Part shown: positions 24,312 to 34,627 of the stretch, one piece after another
Layout: the number at the start of each line of letters is the position of its first letter
Position numbering within the stretch: the stretch's first letter is position 1
From: Vulcanimicrobiota bacterium
Lineage (GTDB): Bacteria; Vulcanimicrobiota; Vulcanimicrobiia; Vulcanimicrobiales; Vulcanimicrobiaceae
NCBI GenBank assembly: GCA_003151115.1
Contig: PLWS01000001.1
Coordinates: forward strand, 1 to 51,437
Direction of reading: 5' to 3'
DNA length: 51,437 bases
Position numbers and translations under genes: made by a program
Notes under the pieces: generated by a model
What the model was told of the DNA's origin: nothing
What the model saw: the letters and a program-made list of their open reading frames with translations, nothing else
Databases searched by the model: none

Positions 24312-25295
24312 ATGGCTACCGCAACCGGCGAGATTCTTCGCCTCGTCCGTAAGGGCATCGACGTCCGCGCGGTTCACGCGCACACCCGCAAGCCTTTCCG
24401 GCTCTATCTTTGCGGCGATCCGGCGCTGGTCGCGTCGATGCGCTCGCTGCTGCTCTCCGGACACGACGAGTCGGTCCCGCCCGACGCGGCCGCGTGCTTG
24501 GAAACGATCGTCCCGGGAATGGCGCAAGTGACGATGACGCGCGAAGGCCGCGCGATTCTCTTCCTGGGGCGGCGCGGCGATGCGCTTGGCGCGGATTTCG
24601 ACAGCCTGCGCTCGCTCGAACTTCCGATTTTCGCGATCACCGTTGACGAAGGCGCGCAGCCCAGCGGTCCAGCATCGCCTCCCGCCGCGGGCGTGATCGG
24701 CGAATACGTCGTGACCGCAGTCACCAAAGAAGCTTTACGCGGACGCGTTTTTCCACACATCGTCGAGCGCTGCAAAGGCGTCGAAATCGCGGTCGGCCGC
24801 AGACTTCCCGTCATGCGCGAAACTGTGGCTGCGAAACTGACGCGCGACGCCGCCAACAATGCGCTCAAGGTCGCGCTGGCAAGCGCCGTCGTCGATCATA
24901 TTCCGGTCTTCGGCCTGGTGCTGGGCGCGTTCGCCTCGGCCGGCGACATGGTGGCGATCACCGGCATCCAGATGATGCTGCTGCTCCACGTCGAGGCCGC
25001 CTACGGCCGCGATCCCGACGTGCAGCACTTGTGGCAACTGCTTCCCGTCGTCGGCGGCGGCTTCGGCTGGCGCATGCTGGCGCGCGAACTTTCCGGATTC
25101 ATTCCGGTCGCCGGCATCGCCATCAAAGGGGCGATCGCCTACGCCGGCACGATCGTCGTCGGCGAGGGCGTAACGTTTTACTACGAACACGGCCGGCACA
25201 TGAGCGCCGGACAGGCAAGCTCGATTTACGAGAACACGAAAAAAGACGCGCTCGACTTCGCGCGCGAGCTGATGAACCGCGTTACAAAGCGCTGA
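24312..25295 (+). CDS. DUF697 domain protein with degenerate GTPase-like N-terminus
   Basis: A 327-residue protein. The C-terminal half (VALASAVVDHIPVFGLVLGAFASAGDMVAITGIQMMLLLHV, then AGIAIKGAIAYAGTIVVGEGVTFYYEHG) matches the DUF697/YcjF-type membrane-associated domain usually attached to GTPases. The N-terminal half begins like a G domain (FRLYLCGDPALV) but lacks a P-loop GxxxxGK(S/T) and NKxD, so it is probably not a GTPase. The function is unknown. It starts 9 bp after the M48 protease gene and may be co-transcribed. The 3' end overlaps the convergent RDD gene by 14 bp. Confidence 0.75.
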   Translation: MATATGEILRLVRKGIDVRAVHAHTRKPFRLYLCGDPALVASMRSLLLSGHDESVPPDAAACLETIVPGMAQVTMTREGRAILFLGRRGDALGADFDSLRSLELPIFAITVDEGAQPSGPASPPAAGVIGEYVVTAVTKEALRGRVFPHIVERCKGVEIAVGRRLPVMRETVAAKLTRDAANNALKVALASAVVDHIPVFGLVLGAFASAGDMVAITGIQMMLLLHVEAAYGRDPDVQHLWQLLPVVGGGFGWRMLARELSGFIPVAGIAIKGAIAYAGTIVVGEGVTFYYEHGRHMSAGQASSIYENTKKDALDFARELMNRVTKR

Positions 25296-26019
25296 GGCGC
25301 GTCAGCAACTCTTCGTCGTCTAACTGCTGCAGATCGCGCGAGATGCGCGGGCGCACCCGCGCGGCAATTTGTGACGCCATCTGCGCGCGGTTGCGCGGCG
25401 CCATTCCCGCGCGGCGCGCGACGAACTGGTCGATCAGCGCGCGCTCTTGGGGACTCAGCATCAACGGATGCGACGTATCCGTGGACTCTTGCATCAGGTC
25501 CGCCAGCTTGGCCGCGCGGGCATCGCGAACGACGATCGTCCCCGCCGCCATATCGCCCAGGCGCTTGTTTTCCGGAGAGATCACCGTCGCGACCGCGCTG
25601 ATTGCATAGAGTCCGGCGGCGAATTCGCCGACGCGAATCAGATTGCGAACGGCGATGCTGGCAAAGTCGGCGGGATATCCGCCGTCGCGAACGACGCGCA
25701 GTCCCATGAGTTTCTTCCCGGGTGTCTGTCCATTCCAAAATGCTTCGAAGAGAATGAAGTACCCGAAGTAGACGATGAAGACGATCGTGATGATGAGCGC
25801 AATAGCCAGGTTCGTTTCGATTCTTGTCGGCGCCGGCACGTTGCGAACGGCGCCGTTTAGGTGCGCCGCGGCGTAAATCAATCCCCAGATGATGCCGATC
25901 ATGACGAGCGTCTGAATCGCCATATCGACGGAAACCGCCAAGAAGCGGCTGCCGAGGCCGGCAAGTTCGTAGGAGAACGCGATGCTTTCGGGCGTGCGAA
26001 CTTCCAGCGTGCGGTCCAT
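25282..26019 (-). CDS. RDD family membrane protein
   Basis: A 245-residue protein. The RDD domain has GLGSRFLAVSVDMAIQTLVMIGIIW (first helix with the conserved Arg and Asp), a second helix near 65-90, FWNGQTPGKKLMGLRVV, and the third helix through NKRLGDMAAGTIVV. A cytoplasmic C-terminal tail follows (ALIDQFVARRAG). RDD proteins are small membrane proteins of mostly unknown role. In many genomes one is grouped with SpoIIM, MoxR, DUF58 and DUF4129 genes, all of which occur within the next 9 kb here. It is divergent from the GT39 gene across 36 bp. Confidence 0.88.
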   Translation of the reverse strand: MDRTLEVRTPESIAFSYELAGLGSRFLAVSVDMAIQTLVMIGIIWGLIYAAAHLNGAVRNVPAPTRIETNLAIALIITIVFIVYFGYFILFEAFWNGQTPGKKLMGLRVVRDGGYPADFASIAVRNLIRVGEFAAGLYAISAVATVISPENKRLGDMAAGTIVVRDARAAKLADLMQESTDTSHPLMLSPQERALIDQFVARRAGMAPRNRAQMASQIAARVRPRISRDLQQLDDEELLTRLSAL

Positions 26020-26040
26020 CGCAGCGGCGCTTCGGCTTAG

Positions 26041-26049
26041 TGCTATAGT
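26041..26049 (+). promoter_or_regulatory. Candidate extended -10 giving a nearly leaderless transcript
   Basis: TGCTATAGT matches an extended -10 (TGn plus TATAGT). The hexamer ends 6 nt before the GT39 ATG at 26056, so a start 6-8 nt downstream would produce a leaderless or nearly leaderless mRNA. No -35 match is seen at the usual distance, and no ribosome site precedes the ATG. Confidence 0.35.
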
Positions 26050-26055
26050 CTGCCT

Positions 26056-27546
26056 ATGAAACGGTTCCTACCCGTGCCGGCGCTCGCGATTGTGGGGGTC
26101 GTGACGCTTTTCAGATTGTACGCCGCCGCGGTCATGCCGCTCAACGACGACGAGATGTACTACTGGGTGTGGAGCGTGCATCCGGCATTCGGCTATGTCG
26201 ATCATCCGCCGCTCGTTGCGTGGCTGATCGCGGCCGCGTCGTTCCTGGGCCGCACCCCGTTTGCCATTCGGTTACCATTCATTCTTTGCGAAACGATCGC
26301 GGCGCTCGCGATCGGACGCGCGGCGCTTGCGCTTGGGGCGAGCATGGCCGGCGCCGGCGCGGCGGCGATCATTTTCGCGGCAATTCCACAACCCGAGTTG
26401 CTCATCGCGCAGGCCAAACCCAACGCGTCATACCTCTTGTGCTGGGCACTCGCGCTGCTCTTTGCCGGGCGCTGCAAAGATCGCGTAAACATGTCGGATG
26501 CGATCTTTCTCGGGGTGGCGCTCGCGGGAGCTCTGCTATCGAGATTTTTCGGCTGGGCGCTCGTACTGGGAGTGATTATCTGGGCGTTTTCGGCAAAAAC
26601 GGCACTCGCACGCGCCCTCGCAATCCCACTTGCGATCGTAACGGTTTTGTATGCGCCGTTCGTCTATTGGAACGCCACCCATCAGTGGATCAATTTCAGC
26701 TTCACGCTCTTTGCGCGGCAGGATTACCACGCGCACGCATGGGTTTTTAGCAGCATTCACGGGATCCGGTTTGCATTGTATGCGATTGCATTTGTCGTGC
26801 TGACATGGGTAACGGCACGCGGACGAAACGGGTCGCTGATTCGTTGGACGGCTCTTCCCATGGTCGTCACGTTTATCGCGCTTTCTTTGGTCGATAACGT
26901 CGAAACGTATTGGCTGCTCGGGCCGTTCACGTCGCTGTGCGCGGCGCTTGGACCGTGGGTTGTGAGTTTACGCCGTCCGGTGCGCTTCACGTTAGCCGCT
27001 GTCTGGATCGCTGCAGCGGCTTTTACGATGGCAAGTATCGCCTATGCGGCAGTCACCCGGGCCGGGCCGCTCGGGACGCGGGATTTCTTCAATCGCGAGC
27101 TGGCAGCAGACACACGCGCCTTACTGACCGCGCGACACGTTCAACCGATCACCGACACCTACCAGATCGCCGGCACGCTTCAATATTACGGCATCCGCAC
27201 GCTGATGGTCGGCGACTCGAGCCAGGCGGTCGTGTGGCGCGAGTGGTACGGCTCGGCGCCTGGCCCGCACGCCGTGCTGCTCACACTCGAACCGCTGGCT
27301 GCCACGCCGGTTTTGCGTGCCGAGATCGAGCGGCAATTCACGCACGTGCAACTCGCGAAGACCTTCCATTACGGCAGACTTCCCGGCCCGCGCGTAGACG
27401 TCTACGCGACCTGGTGCGATAATGGCCGGGATGGATCAGCGAGCGTTCGTCCGCAGACGCGGCCGCGCATGGGAACGCCTCGAGCTTTTGCTGGCGCGAA
27501 CCGGCCGCCGAGGATTGCGCGCACTGGACGCCTCGGAGCTCTTTGA
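26056..27546 (+). CDS. GT39/ArnT-like membrane glycosyltransferase
   Basis: Up to 496 residues. The N-terminus has the polyprenyl-phosphate sugar transferase signature: a first helix, then NDDEMYYWVWS (acidic DDE at 31-33) and YVDHPPLVAWL. About ten transmembrane helices follow and then a soluble C-terminal domain of about 130 residues. Such enzymes transfer a sugar from a lipid carrier to an envelope acceptor; donor and acceptor are unknown here. The last 40 residues overlap the start of the SpoIIM-like gene by 125 bp and look like out-of-frame sequence (Arg/Pro-rich). In another frame a TAATG stop-start sits at 27420-27424, so a frameshift or readthrough extension is possible. Confidence 0.85.
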   Translation: MKRFLPVPALAIVGVVTLFRLYAAAVMPLNDDEMYYWVWSVHPAFGYVDHPPLVAWLIAAASFLGRTPFAIRLPFILCETIAALAIGRAALALGASMAGAGAAAIIFAAIPQPELLIAQAKPNASYLLCWALALLFAGRCKDRVNMSDAIFLGVALAGALLSRFFGWALVLGVIIWAFSAKTALARALAIPLAIVTVLYAPFVYWNATHQWINFSFTLFARQDYHAHAWVFSSIHGIRFALYAIAFVVLTWVTARGRNGSLIRWTALPMVVTFIALSLVDNVETYWLLGPFTSLCAALGPWVVSLRRPVRFTLAAVWIAAAAFTMASIAYAAVTRAGPLGTRDFFNRELAADTRALLTARHVQPITDTYQIAGTLQYYGIRTLMVGDSSQAVVWREWYGSAPGPHAVLLTLEPLAATPVLRAEIERQFTHVQLAKTFHYGRLPGPRVDVYATWCDNGRDGSASVRPQTRPRMGTPRAFAGANRPPRIARTGRLGAL

Positions 27547-28396
27547 AGCCGGCAAGTTGTACCGCTGGGTGACCTCCGATCTCGCCTATGCGCAGGGTCA
27601 CGGCTACACCGATGAGTTGCAACACTATCTCAACCGCCTCGTCGCGCGATCGCACGCGCTGGTCTACGGCGCCGCAGTCGAACCGGGACGCACGCGCATC
27701 GCCCGCTTTTTTACGCATACCTTTCCGCGCGAGTTCCGCCGCTCGTGGCCCTATGTCGGCGCGTGCGCGGCGCTAACGGTCGCCTGGGCCATCGTCGCGT
27801 TTGCGATCGTGAAAGCGAATCCGGGAAACGCCTACGCGCTTTTGCCCGACTCGATCGTGCCGTCGCATATTACGAAGAGCCTGCACGACTCGAACTTTGC
27901 GTTCACGCCGGAATACTCGTCGGTGATGTCGGCATTCATCATCACGAACAACATCAAGGTTGCGGTGTTCGCCTTCGCCGGCGGAATCGTCACGCTCGGG
28001 CTCTTCACGATCTACGAACTGGCGCTCACCGGCCTGATGATAGGCGGCCTCGGCGCGCTCTTCGCGCAAGCCGGATTCGGAGCCGACTATTGGGCGACGA
28101 TCGCGCCGCACGGCGTCATCGAACTCACGGCGATTCAAGTTGCCGCGGCCGCGGGTCTGCTGCTCACGGCAGGCATTCTTAATCCCGGCAGGCTGCACAG
28201 GCGTGACGCCATCGCGGAAAACGGCCGGCGCGCCGGCATCCTGATCGGCGGCGTGGTCGCCATGCTCTGCGTCGCGGGCATGATCGAAGGGTTTTTCTCA
28301 CCGTTGCGCTTCCCGATTCCGGTTCGCGCCGGCGTCGGCGTCTTTACCGCGCTCGCGCTGGTCGTCTATTTCGGTTTTGCCGGGCGAAAGGGCTGA
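27422..28396 (+). CDS. SpoIIM-like (DUF95) membrane protein
   Basis: A 324-residue protein. The cytoplasmic N-terminal part (residues 1-110; LFEAGKLYRWVTSDLAYAQ, FPREFRRSWPYVGACAAL) is followed by about five transmembrane helices with the stage II sporulation protein M core: FIITNNIKVAVFAFAGGIVTLGLFTIYELALTG and WATIAPHGVIELTAIQVAAAAGL. In spore formers SpoIIM works in engulfment; here the genome region shows no sporulation genes, so it belongs to the wider DUF95 family linked to MoxR/DUF58/RDD clusters. The 5' end overlaps the GT39 gene, and the M48-RDD gene starts one base after its stop. Confidence 0.88.
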   Translation: MAGMDQRAFVRRRGRAWERLELLLARTGRRGLRALDASELFEAGKLYRWVTSDLAYAQGHGYTDELQHYLNRLVARSHALVYGAAVEPGRTRIARFFTHTFPREFRRSWPYVGACAALTVAWAIVAFAIVKANPGNAYALLPDSIVPSHITKSLHDSNFAFTPEYSSVMSAFIITNNIKVAVFAFAGGIVTLGLFTIYELALTGLMIGGLGALFAQAGFGADYWATIAPHGVIELTAIQVAAAAGLLLTAGILNPGRLHRRDAIAENGRRAGILIGGVVAMLCVAGMIEGFFSPLRFPIPVRAGVGVFTALALVVYFGFAGRKG

Positions 28397-28397
28397 T

Positions 28398-29663
28398 ATG
28401 CGAGATCTTTTTCGCGGGAAGTTTTCCATCCGGCAGCGCTACGAATGGACCGTCCTCGGTGTCACGCTTGCGTTCGCGCCGGCAATCGCTTTCGTCATCG
28501 GGCGCGTCTGGCACGAGGTCATCGGGGTTTCTTCGGTCGGCGTCTTGATCGTCGTCGCGATGGTCTACGTGACGATCGCGCGCGGCGCGCTGCTGGGCAG
28601 CTGCGTGATGATCACGCGCACGCAGTTTCCCGATCTCTTTTCGGTGGTCGAGCGGTGCGCTTCGATGCTCGAACTACCCATGCCGATGATCTTCCTGCGC
28701 GACGACATCCACATTCCGGTCGTCGCGGTCGGTTTCGGCGACCCGTATTCGCTCATTATCTCAACGCACTGGATCGATCATTTCAAAGAAGACGAGTTGA
28801 CGTTCGTGATCGGCCGCGAACTCGGGCACATCGCCGCCGGACATACGCGGCTGACCTCGATCTTGAGCGTCAACGGGCACGAGAACGCGATCATCTCGCT
28901 GATTTTCGGCGCCTGGCTGCGGCGCACGGAATACACGGCGGATCGCGCCGGGCTGCTCTGCTGCGGAAGCACCGACGCCGCCTACCGCGCGATCGCGCTC
29001 TGTGAATTCCATCTTTTTGCGCGCAAAGTCGATTTGGCCGCGTTCGCGCAGCAGCGCGTCGAGATCGCGCACGACTCGGTGCTGCGCTTGGGCGAGTGGC
29101 TCGCCCCGAACCCGTACGCCACCAATCGCATGGAAACGCTGCGGCTCTTCCACCACACAGCGCTCTACGACTACTGGGAAGAGCGGCTGGTCACGCACCC
29201 GGTTTCGCTCGAACCGGTCGGGCAGCGGTCGGGAAAAGTGACCAAAAGCGACTGCGCGAGTTTCGGCCGCCGCCTCGTGGCGATCGCGATCGATTATACG
29301 CTCGTTGCGGCGATCGGAAATTTGGTCGTTACGAGCACGGGCGCGCACGGTTCTGGAATCCATTGGAGCGTAAACTTCCAAGGCTCCGGACCCGGGATCG
29401 CGTTTCTGCTCTACAACATGGTGCTCGTGGCGATCGCCGGACAAACCTTTGGAATGATGATCGTATCGGTGCGCGTGACGAACACGACGTTCGGCCGGCC
29501 CAGCCTATGGCAAGTGATCTGGCGCTACCTGATCGCGCTGCCGCTCTTCATCTTGAGCCTTCTTTGGCCGGGATTTTGGCGCGTCGAGCTCCACGATCGC
29601 GCTTCGGGAACGCGGGTGGTCGGTTTGGAGCGCACGCTTCAGCGTTCCGCCTTACACGCCTAG
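28398..29663 (+). CDS. M48-type pseudopeptidase fused to RDD domain
   Basis: About 421 residues, from ATG 28398 (GAAAGGG upstream). Residues 1-75 have two membrane helices. The M48 domain lies at about 75-250, and a C-terminal RDD domain at about 275-405 (FGRRLVAIAIDYTLVAAIG, GQTFGMMIVSVRV). The zinc motif reads GRELGHIAAGH: Arg140-Glu141 and His144, so the first zinc ligand His of HExxH is Arg. The downstream Glu178 in EYTADRAG is kept. Proteolysis is therefore doubtful; a binding or scaffold role is possible. The fusion with RDD, and its place after the SpoIIM-like gene, tie it to the MoxR-type cluster. Confidence 0.85.
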   Translation: MRDLFRGKFSIRQRYEWTVLGVTLAFAPAIAFVIGRVWHEVIGVSSVGVLIVVAMVYVTIARGALLGSCVMITRTQFPDLFSVVERCASMLELPMPMIFLRDDIHIPVVAVGFGDPYSLIISTHWIDHFKEDELTFVIGRELGHIAAGHTRLTSILSVNGHENAIISLIFGAWLRRTEYTADRAGLLCCGSTDAAYRAIALCEFHLFARKVDLAAFAQQRVEIAHDSVLRLGEWLAPNPYATNRMETLRLFHHTALYDYWEERLVTHPVSLEPVGQRSGKVTKSDCASFGRRLVAIAIDYTLVAAIGNLVVTSTGAHGSGIHWSVNFQGSGPGIAFLLYNMVLVAIAGQTFGMMIVSVRVTNTTFGRPSLWQVIWRYLIALPLFILSLLWPGFWRVELHDRASGTRVVGLERTLQRSALHA

Positions 29664-29669
29664 CCGAAG

Positions 29670-30993
29670 CTACAGCAGCCCCCGCTGTTTGACCAGCAGA
29701 TACCGGTCGATGAGCGCCGTCGTCAGCTCGCGCGCGGGCACGTCGATGACTTGCACTCCCAGGCGCTGCAAGATCGCGGCTGCCGAGCGCCGTTCATCGC
29801 GCAACTCCAGTGCGACGGCAGCCGCATATACGTCCGAACTCGTCCGCGGCGATGTTTCCAACGCGCGGTCGATCGCGCGGTCGTTCATAAAAACGCAGAT
29901 CACGACGTGCCGCTTCGCCAGAACGCCGACTTGTGCGAGCACCGAACTCTGTGCGACCGGATCCACCATGTCCGTAAAGAAGACGATCAGGCTGCGCTTG
30001 CGCACGTGGGCGCGCACGTAGGCGAAAGCTCGCGCGTAGTCCGATTCTTCGAAACGCGGTTCGAGATCGTGAACCTGCGCGGCGATCGAGGAGATCGAGC
30101 GTCCGCTGCGCGGAGCTTGCGCGCGCAGTATTTCGCCGGCGAATGCAACCAGCCCGATCTTGTCGTTGGCCAGCGACGCGATCGAAGCGACCGACAGCGC
30201 GGCGGTGATCGCATAATCGAACTTGCGCTGCTCGTCGACGCGCGGCGTCATCAAGCGCCCGGCATCCAAAACGATCATGACGTTTTGGCTGCGCTCGACT
30301 TCGTACTCGGCGACCATTAAACGCCCGCGCCGGGCAGTCGCCTTCCATTCGATCGAGCGGAATTGATCGCCCGGAGCCCAGTCGCGCAGGTTTTCTAACT
30401 CCGTGCCGGTTCCGCGCAAACGCATGCGGCGCAAGCCGGCTTCGATGAGGCGGTTGCGAACGTGGAGCGCGCCGTACCGTTCGACCGCGGAGAGATCGGG
30501 ATAGACGCGAACAGGCTGCGGAGCGGCCAAACGCAGCCTGCGGCTCAGAAAACCGAACTGATTTTCCGCGGTGACGTAGATCGTTCCCAACATGTCGGCC
30601 CCACGCGCAACCGGCATCACGCCGCGTTCCCCGGAGGCTTCGCTGTGCGGAGGCACTGCAACGATAATCTCGTCCTGCAAATAGCGGAGTACGCGGCAAT
30701 CGTTTTCGATCAGATGCAAGCGCAGTGCCGCCCCGGAACGGTTCCCAATACGGTAGCGTAGCACGCCCGGCGCGCGCAGCGCGAACGGTTCGGGCTCTTC
30801 GCGTTCGATCTCGAGCAAAGCGCGCGGCACACCGGTGAACGCATCGGCCAGGACGCCTGCAAAGAGCGCCGCCGCGCATAGCGCGGCCAAAAGCAGAAAT
30901 GCCGGCAGCGCGCCGCCGATGGCCAGCAACATCGCGAGGATTGCCAGCGTCCAATACGCGCGTGGTGCCGGCCAAACGCCGGCGAAGCGCGGT

Positions 30994-31010
<17 letters not shown>
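29670..31010 (-). CDS. DUF58 domain protein
   Basis: A 446-residue protein: two N-terminal membrane helices (residues 18-55), a beta-rich domain to about 190, then the DUF58 signature GTGTELENLRDWAPGDQFRSIEWKATARRGRLMVAEYEVE leading into a VWA-like domain (MIVLDAGRLM, FFTDMVDP). DUF58 proteins are nearly always paired with MoxR ATPases and may receive or present VWA-bound substrates. The GTG start overlaps the 3' end of the MoxR gene by 17 bp. It is convergent with the M48-RDD gene, with only 6 bp between stops. Confidence 0.93.
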
Positions 31011-31952
<942 letters not shown>

Positions 31953-31959
<7 letters not shown>

Positions 31960-33017
31960 TCGTAATCCTTTCGCAAGCGCGCGAAGATCGTTCCGGCCAG
32001 CAAGACCTCGCGCGGTCCGGCGTCCCTTCGCTCTCCAAGGCGGCGCAACTCTTCGAACGCCGCGCGCCCGCGTTCGTCTCCGAGCGGCGGCGGCCGAAAT
32101 CCGCCGGCCGCTCGCGTCAGCCGCGCGATGACGTCGTGCGCCGCGCCGCCACGCTGCAGCATGCGCGCCAGCGATTCGATGTACGCGAACGAATTGCGCT
32201 GATCGTCGCGCTCGAGCGCGCGCGCCGGCGCCAGACGCACGTTCGCCGCGACGATGGCGAGCAGCAAGGCCAGGAGAGCCACGATCACCGCCGCGATCAC
32301 CGGCTTCGGCAGCACTTCCCAAAACGTGCGCCCCGCGGCATAGCCATAGACGCGCTCGTCGAACATCGGAGCTCCCGCGCCGGCAAAGAGATCGTATGCG
32401 AATGCTGCGTTGTCGCGCGCGGCGAGCTGCGCGTTGTCGAACAGCGTGGGCGTGACGAATTCAAGGATCGTTCCGCGCCCGTGTTTGACCGCAATTGCAA
32501 CCGGGCCGCCGCGTCCCGCCAGCAGGACCGAGTGCTTCCGGTCACACGACGTTTGCAAGCTCGAAGCAAAGTCTGCGCCGACCGCTCGGCGCGCGCCGTG
32601 GAAGCCGCACACGGTCCACGCTTCTTTATTTTCCGAAGCGCGCGTTTTCGGAAGCCCCAATGCGTCCCGGGTAAACGGAAATATATTTCCAAGCACGATC
32701 AGCTTGCCACCGCGCCGCACCCATTTCTCCAGCGCTGCGGACTCTTTCGAGGAGAGAATCGAGGAATCGATCGTGTAGTCGCCCGCGAAAACGATCGTCG
32801 CGCGGGCAGGCAGTTCTCCGAGCGGCAGCTCGTAGCGCCCAACGTTGACTCCCTCGCGCTGCAAAAACTCATAGAGTGCAGCGTAGCCATTGGCTCCGGT
32901 GTCGAACGTCGAAGGAAACGACGCGTGCGCCCGCGGCGCGGTCGCGCGCAGCACGGACAAAACGGCAAACAGCAGCAGCGCCGCGGCTAAGATGATGACT
33001 TCGAAGCGATTACGCAC
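31953..33017 (-). CDS. DUF4350 domain membrane protein
   Basis: About 354 residues from GTG 33017, giving one N-terminal helix (VIILAAALLLFAVLSVL), then an extracytoplasmic domain like the GATase-type fold of DUF4350 (GANGYAALYEFLQREGVNV, then YTIDSSILSSKESAALEKWVRRGGKLIVLGN), a second helix near 255-280 and a cytoplasmic C-terminus (SFAYIESLARMLQRG). The family is found in MoxR-DUF58-DUF4129 clusters, with no known reaction. It overlaps both neighbours by 7-8 bp, so the arm is translated as a unit. Confidence 0.82.
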
Positions 33018-33645
33018 GTGCGGGCTCGACCGGCAGCGCGACGTAGGCGTCGTGCGCCTCCAGCCATTGGCTGCGCGCGACCGGCATTTCCGCGTAGAAT
33101 GCGGCGACGAACGGTCGCGCGATTGCGTCGAAAGCGGGCAGCACCGCCGGCTGCGTTCCGCGAAGCGCGCGCCGCCATTCGTTGACGGTACGGCTCGGAT
33201 CTTCGCGCGCGAATCCCAACCGTTCCAATCGCCGCATCGCGGCAGCAAAGAGCAGCGCAACCGCCAAGCGGTAGTCGCCGCGCGCCGCGGCCTCGTGGCT
33301 CAATTCGTATAACGCCCCGGGGTCGGGCGAGTCTGTCAACGGATGCGCCAAATCCGGACGCCGCGCATCGCGAATCGATCCCAGCGCGAGACGAACCAGC
33401 ATCACGACGACGAGCGCAATAAGCGCGAAAGCCAGCACGTCGCCGATGACCACGCTCGTGCGGCTGCCGATATGCACGTGCGAAAAGAGCGCGTCCCACA
33501 TGCGCGACCACAACCCGCGCAGCCAATCCCAAAACATTTCCCACAGCGTTTTGTGTGCGGACGGAACCGCCACACGGAAACGCCTCTCCAAAAGAATCTC
33601 ACGCGCGAGCTCGCGCGCGCCAAGCGGCGGCCGGCTCGCGGTCAT
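33010..33645 (-). CDS. DUF4129 domain protein
   Basis: A 211-residue protein: an N-terminal soluble part with Trp-rich amphipathic helix (WEMFWDWLRGLWSRMWDAL), one membrane helix near 70-90, and a C-terminal DUF4129 domain (AAARGDYRLAVALLFAAAMRRLERLGF, then PSRTVNEWRR, AFYAEMPV). In other proteins this domain often sits at the end of transglutaminase-like or membrane proteins beside MoxR. The function is unknown. It overlaps the upstream membrane protein gene by 4 bp and DUF4350 by 8 bp. Confidence 0.82.
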   Translation of the reverse strand: MTASRPPLGARELAREILLERRFRVAVPSAHKTLWEMFWDWLRGLWSRMWDALFSHVHIGSRTSVVIGDVLAFALIALVVVMLVRLALGSIRDARRPDLAHPLTDSPDPGALYELSHEAAARGDYRLAVALLFAAAMRRLERLGFAREDPSRTVNEWRRALRGTQPAVLPAFDAIARPFVAAFYAEMPVARSQWLEAHDAYVALPVEPARA

Positions 33646-34577
33646 TCCAGCCGGTCGAGCTGCGTCTGCATGTCCAAGCCCTCGCGCCTGACCCGAACGT
33701 CAAAATAATAGACGGCGAAGAGCAATGCGGTAAACGTGCTGCTGAGGATAGAGATCGGGGCTGTGACGATTCCATAGAGCACGAGCGAATGCGTGAGACC
33801 TTGCGCGAGCGCGGCCGCGATTCCGAGCACGATGTACAATCCGATCGAGATCGCGATCAGCGCGAGAAAGACGAGCACCGCGCGCCCGAGCTCGCCGCGG
33901 TTAAAAATGCGCGCAAACCCCGAGCTGATCGCGGGGAAGACGGCGGCGTCTTCGACCACGATCGAGATAAACGCGAACCCCATTGCAAAGACGCACAGCG
34001 CCAGCGCCAGCAGCCAGGCTATGAAGAAAACAGCCATGACGACGCCGAACGCGATGATGGCGAGCGTCGAACCGCGCACCACGAATATGCCGGCGGCAAA
34101 GACCGCCCCGAACGCGAACGCGCCGGCAAAGATCGCGGCGCCCATGATGACGATCGTCATGAATTCGGCACCCAAGATAGCCGGCCAGCGCCGCAAAGCG
34201 GCAGCATAGCTTTGGCGCCACGTCGGGCGCTTGGCGCGATACAGATCGGCGACCGCCGACGCCGTCGCCGCGTTTGCAAACGGCAGCAAGAGCAGCTGCA
34301 GCAGCAGCACGAGCATCAGGATGCCTTCGAACTGCAGCAATCGAGAAAGAACGACTGGCGAAGGGGTACTGGACGGATGCGTCGCCTGCTGAAGCACCTG
34401 CTGATACGCTCCGCTGCCGTATGTCGAAAAATACGAAGCGACCGTCAACGGAAGCACGACCACCAGCATGATCAACGTGAAGAGCCCGAAGTATCGCACG
34501 TAGAGCGTGACCGTGCGGTCGAATATTTCGCCGATGCTCAACGGCCGCAGCGGCAAGGCGTCACCCGCAATGCTCAT
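33642..34577 (-). CDS. Polytopic membrane protein of the MoxR/DUF58 arm
   Basis: About 311 residues from ATG 34577, with GAAGGGCG upstream. It begins LPLRPLSIGEIFDRTVTLYVRYF, a pattern common in membrane proteins resembling the glycerophosphodiester-phosphodiesterase membrane domain, followed by six or more hydrophobic helices. There is no catalytic motif. It is the first gene of the minus-strand arm (this gene, DUF4129, DUF4350, MoxR, DUF58) and overlaps the next by 4 bp. The 50-bp gap to the divergent MOSC gene must hold promoters for both. Confidence 0.75.
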   Translation of the reverse strand: MSIAGDALPLRPLSIGEIFDRTVTLYVRYFGLFTLIMLVVVLPLTVASYFSTYGSGAYQQVLQQATHPSSTPSPVVLSRLLQFEGILMLVLLLQLLLLPFANAATASAVADLYRAKRPTWRQSYAAALRRWPAILGAEFMTIVIMGAAIFAGAFAFGAVFAAGIFVVRGSTLAIIAFGVVMAVFFIAWLLALALCVFAMGFAFISIVVEDAAVFPAISSGFARIFNRGELGRAVLVFLALIAISIGLYIVLGIAAALAQGLTHSLVLYGIVTAPISILSSTFTALLFAVYYFDVRVRREGLDMQTQLDRLE

Positions 34578-34627
34578 GCGCCGCCCTTCTTGAGGGTTTG
34601 TTTGGGGTCCTATGGTAATGAAGCGGC

